Source: an uncultured Pelagibacteraceae bacterium (GTDB lineage: Bacteria > Pseudomonadota > Alphaproteobacteria > Pelagibacterales > Pelagibacteraceae). From it: a stretch of DNA of 64,000 bases. Made by a program: the position numbers and the translations under genes. The number at the start of each line of letters is the position of its first letter. Position 1 is the stretch's first letter. This document shows, one piece after another, positions 62,621 to 64,000 of the stretch. The stretch lies in NCBI GenBank assembly GCA_902581795.1, contig CACHPL010000001.1, positions 1 through 64,000 of the forward strand. Direction: 5' to 3'. Under the pieces are notes generated by a model. That model searched no databases. It was not told where the DNA came from and saw nothing but the letters and a program-made list of their open reading frames with translations.

Positions 62621-63792
62621 CTGTCAACTTCTCCGAATACTATATCTAATGAACCTAGTACTGCCGGGACATCAGCTAACATGTGCCCTTTAAGAAGATA
62701 ATCCATTGCTTGTAAATGAGAAAATCCTGGCGCTCTTATTTTGCATCTGTATGGCTTATTGCTTCCATCCGCTATTAAATAAACCCCAAACTCACCCTTT
62801 GGGGCCTCAACAGCAGAATAAACTTCACCTTTTGGAACTCTATATCCTTCAGTAAAAAGCTTGAAATGATGAATTAAAGCTTCCATTGACTCTTTTAATT
62901 CTTCTTTAGTTGGAGGTGATATTTTGCCATCAATGGTTTTTATTGGACCGATAGGTATTTTTTTTAGACACTGTTTAATAATTTTAATACTCTCTCTCAT
63001 TTCTTCTATACGGCAAAGATATCTGTCGTAGCAATCGCCATTTTTACCTATTGGTATTTTAAAATCTAAGTTTTTATAACATTCATATGGCTGCGATTTT
63101 CTTAAATCCCAAGCTACGCCTGAACCGCGGAGCATCACACCTGAAAAACTATGTGCTAGAGCCTCTTCTTTTGTGACAATTCCTATTTGAACATTTCTTT
63201 GTTTGAAGATTCTGTTATCTGTCAAAAGATTTTCTAAATCATCGATTGTTTTCGGAAAATTGTCACAAAATTCTCCAATATCCTTTAAAAGATTCATTGG
63301 AACGTCTTGGTGTACGCCACCAGTTCTAAAATAGTTAGCATGTAATCTTGATCCCGATGCTCTTTCGTAAAAAGTCATCAACGTTTCTCTTTCTTCAAAT
63401 CCCCATAATGAGGGTGTTAACGCACCAACATCTAATGCTTGTGTAGTTATATTCAATAAATGACTTAAAATTCTTCCAATTTCACAAAAAATCACTCTCA
63501 GGTACTGGGCTCTTATCGGAACTTCTATTTTTAATAGTTTTTCAGTTGCTAATGCAAAAGCATGTTCCTGATTCATGGGTGCTACATAATCAAGTCTGTC
63601 AAAATATGGTAAAGCCTGGGTGTACGTTTTGTGCTCTATAAGTTTTTCCGTTCCCCTGTGAAGTAACCCTATATGTGGGTCAACTTTTTCTACTAACTCG
63701 CCGTCTAATTGGAGTATTAATCTTAGAACACCATGGGCAGCTGGGTGTTGAGGTCCAAAATTTAAGCTCATAGTTTTTTTTTGTTTATTCAT
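62617..63792 (-). CDS. nuoD: NADH-quinone oxidoreductase subunit D
   Basis: 49-kDa peripheral subunit lining the quinone site, related to [NiFe] hydrogenase large subunits but without metal ligands. The 391 residues begin [21 protein letters not shown]. The His in GPQHPAAHG and the Tyr in [12 protein letters not shown] belong to the quinone head-group site. It ends VFGEVDR, the conserved C-terminus. It overlaps nuoC by 8 bp. Confidence 0.96.
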   Translation of the reverse strand: MNKQKKTMSLNFGPQHPAAHGVLRLILQLDGELVEKVDPHIGLLHRGTEKLIEHKTYTQALPYFDRLDYVAPMNQEHAFALATEKLLKIEVPIRAQYLRVIFCEIGRILSHLLNITTQALDVGALTPSLWGFEERETLMTFYERASGSRLHANYFRTGGVHQDVPMNLLKDIGEFCDNFPKTIDDLENLLTDNRIFKQRNVQIGIVTKEEALAHSFSGVMLRGSGVAWDLRKSQPYECYKNLDFKIPIGKNGDCYDRYLCRIEEMRESIKIIKQCLKKIPIGPIKTIDGKISPPTKEELKESMEALIHHFKLFTEGYRVPKGEVYSAVEAPKGEFGVYLIADGSNKPYRCKIRAPGFSHLQAMDYLLKGHMLADVPAVLGSLDIVFGEVDR

Positions 63793-64000
63793 TTTGGTTT
63801 TTTTTATTAATTTCCTTTAAATATTTAGTTCCCTCCCAAGGACTACTAAAATCAAAATCCCTGTAATTTTGTTCTAATTTAACAGGTTCATAAATTACTT
63901 TTTTATCTTTTTCGCTATATCTAACTTCATTAAAACCTGTTAATGGAAAATCTTTTCTTAGGGGAAAACCTTTAAAATTATAATCTGTTAATATTCTTCT
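63785..64000 (-). CDS. nuoC: NADH-quinone oxidoreductase subunit C, C-terminal part (cut by window edge)
   Basis: The minus strand from 64000 reads 71 codons to a TAA at 63785-63787. It gives [20 protein letters not shown] followed by [20 protein letters not shown] and ending in the SPWEGT block, the conserved C-terminal part of the 30-kDa subunit. The start lies outside the window. The stop is 8 bases inside the nuoD start, so the pair is translationally coupled. Confidence 0.93.
   Translation of the reverse strand, partial: RRILTDYNFKGFPLRKDFPLTGFNEVRYSEKDKKVIYEPVKLEQNYRDFDFSSPWEGTKYLKEINKKNQNE

Overview
The window looks like a piece of the chromosome of a streamlined marine alphaproteobacterium of the SAR11 clade (Pelagibacterales). 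The signs are very low G+C (A/T-rich third positions, Lys/Asn/Ile-rich proteins), almost no spacer DNA, 1-20 bp gene overlaps, and alphaproteobacterial gene order with many family members trimmed out. I find no tRNA, rRNA, CRISPR, insertion sequence or prophage. No gene-free stretch exceeds about 115 bp.

Layout. (1) 1-475: the 3' end of a zinc-binding protein gene (znuA), plus strand. (2) 483-8448, minus: gap, a gpsA-like gene, trkH, trkA, ntrX, ntrY (central metabolism, potassium uptake, one two-component system). (3) 8492-10600, plus: ispDF, pgpA, cinA-type amidase. (4) 10597-17313, minus: small membrane protein, ratA/coq10, lipA, ftsB-like, eno, kdsA, pyrG, secG, tpiA. (5) 17376-28422, plus: ppiD-like chaperone, trpE-G-D-C, lexA, gltX, umuD-umuC, an orphan ATP-grasp ligase, and a riboswitch-controlled NMT1/THI5-like gene. 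(6) 28419-64000: one unbroken 35.6 kb minus-strand run. Read in transcription order (from high coordinates) it holds nuoC(partial)-D-E-F-G-H-I-J-K-L-M-N, birA, coaX, rnj, proS, lolC/E, lolD, dnaE, then rpsB, tsf, frr, uppS, cdsA, dxr, bamA, skp, lpxD, fabZ, lpxA, lpxI, a PQQ sugar dehydrogenase, msrA and lpxB.

How the genes fit together. Most are housekeeping: NADH dehydrogenase, outer-membrane and lipid A assembly, isoprenoid precursors, translation, glycolysis and tryptophan synthesis. The accessory part is 24.8-28.4 kb, between gltX and lpxB. It has an SOS-controlled polymerase V pair, an uncharacterised ATP-grasp protein, and a TPP-riboswitch-controlled cytoplasmic protein of the thiamine-pyrimidine-binding family. 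Regulation readable from the DNA: two alphaproteobacterial LexA boxes (GAAC-N7-GAAC) before lexA and umuD, a compact TPP riboswitch whose conserved 3' strand is also the ribosome-binding site, and a structured leader before rpsB with a possible pseudoknot. Several genes usually present inside these conserved blocks (ntrBC, pdh, moaC/moeA, comEC, pyrH, rseP) are absent from their usual positions. I saw no clearly new multi-gene system; the best leads are the riboswitch/THI5-like gene, the rpsB leader and the NtrX variant.
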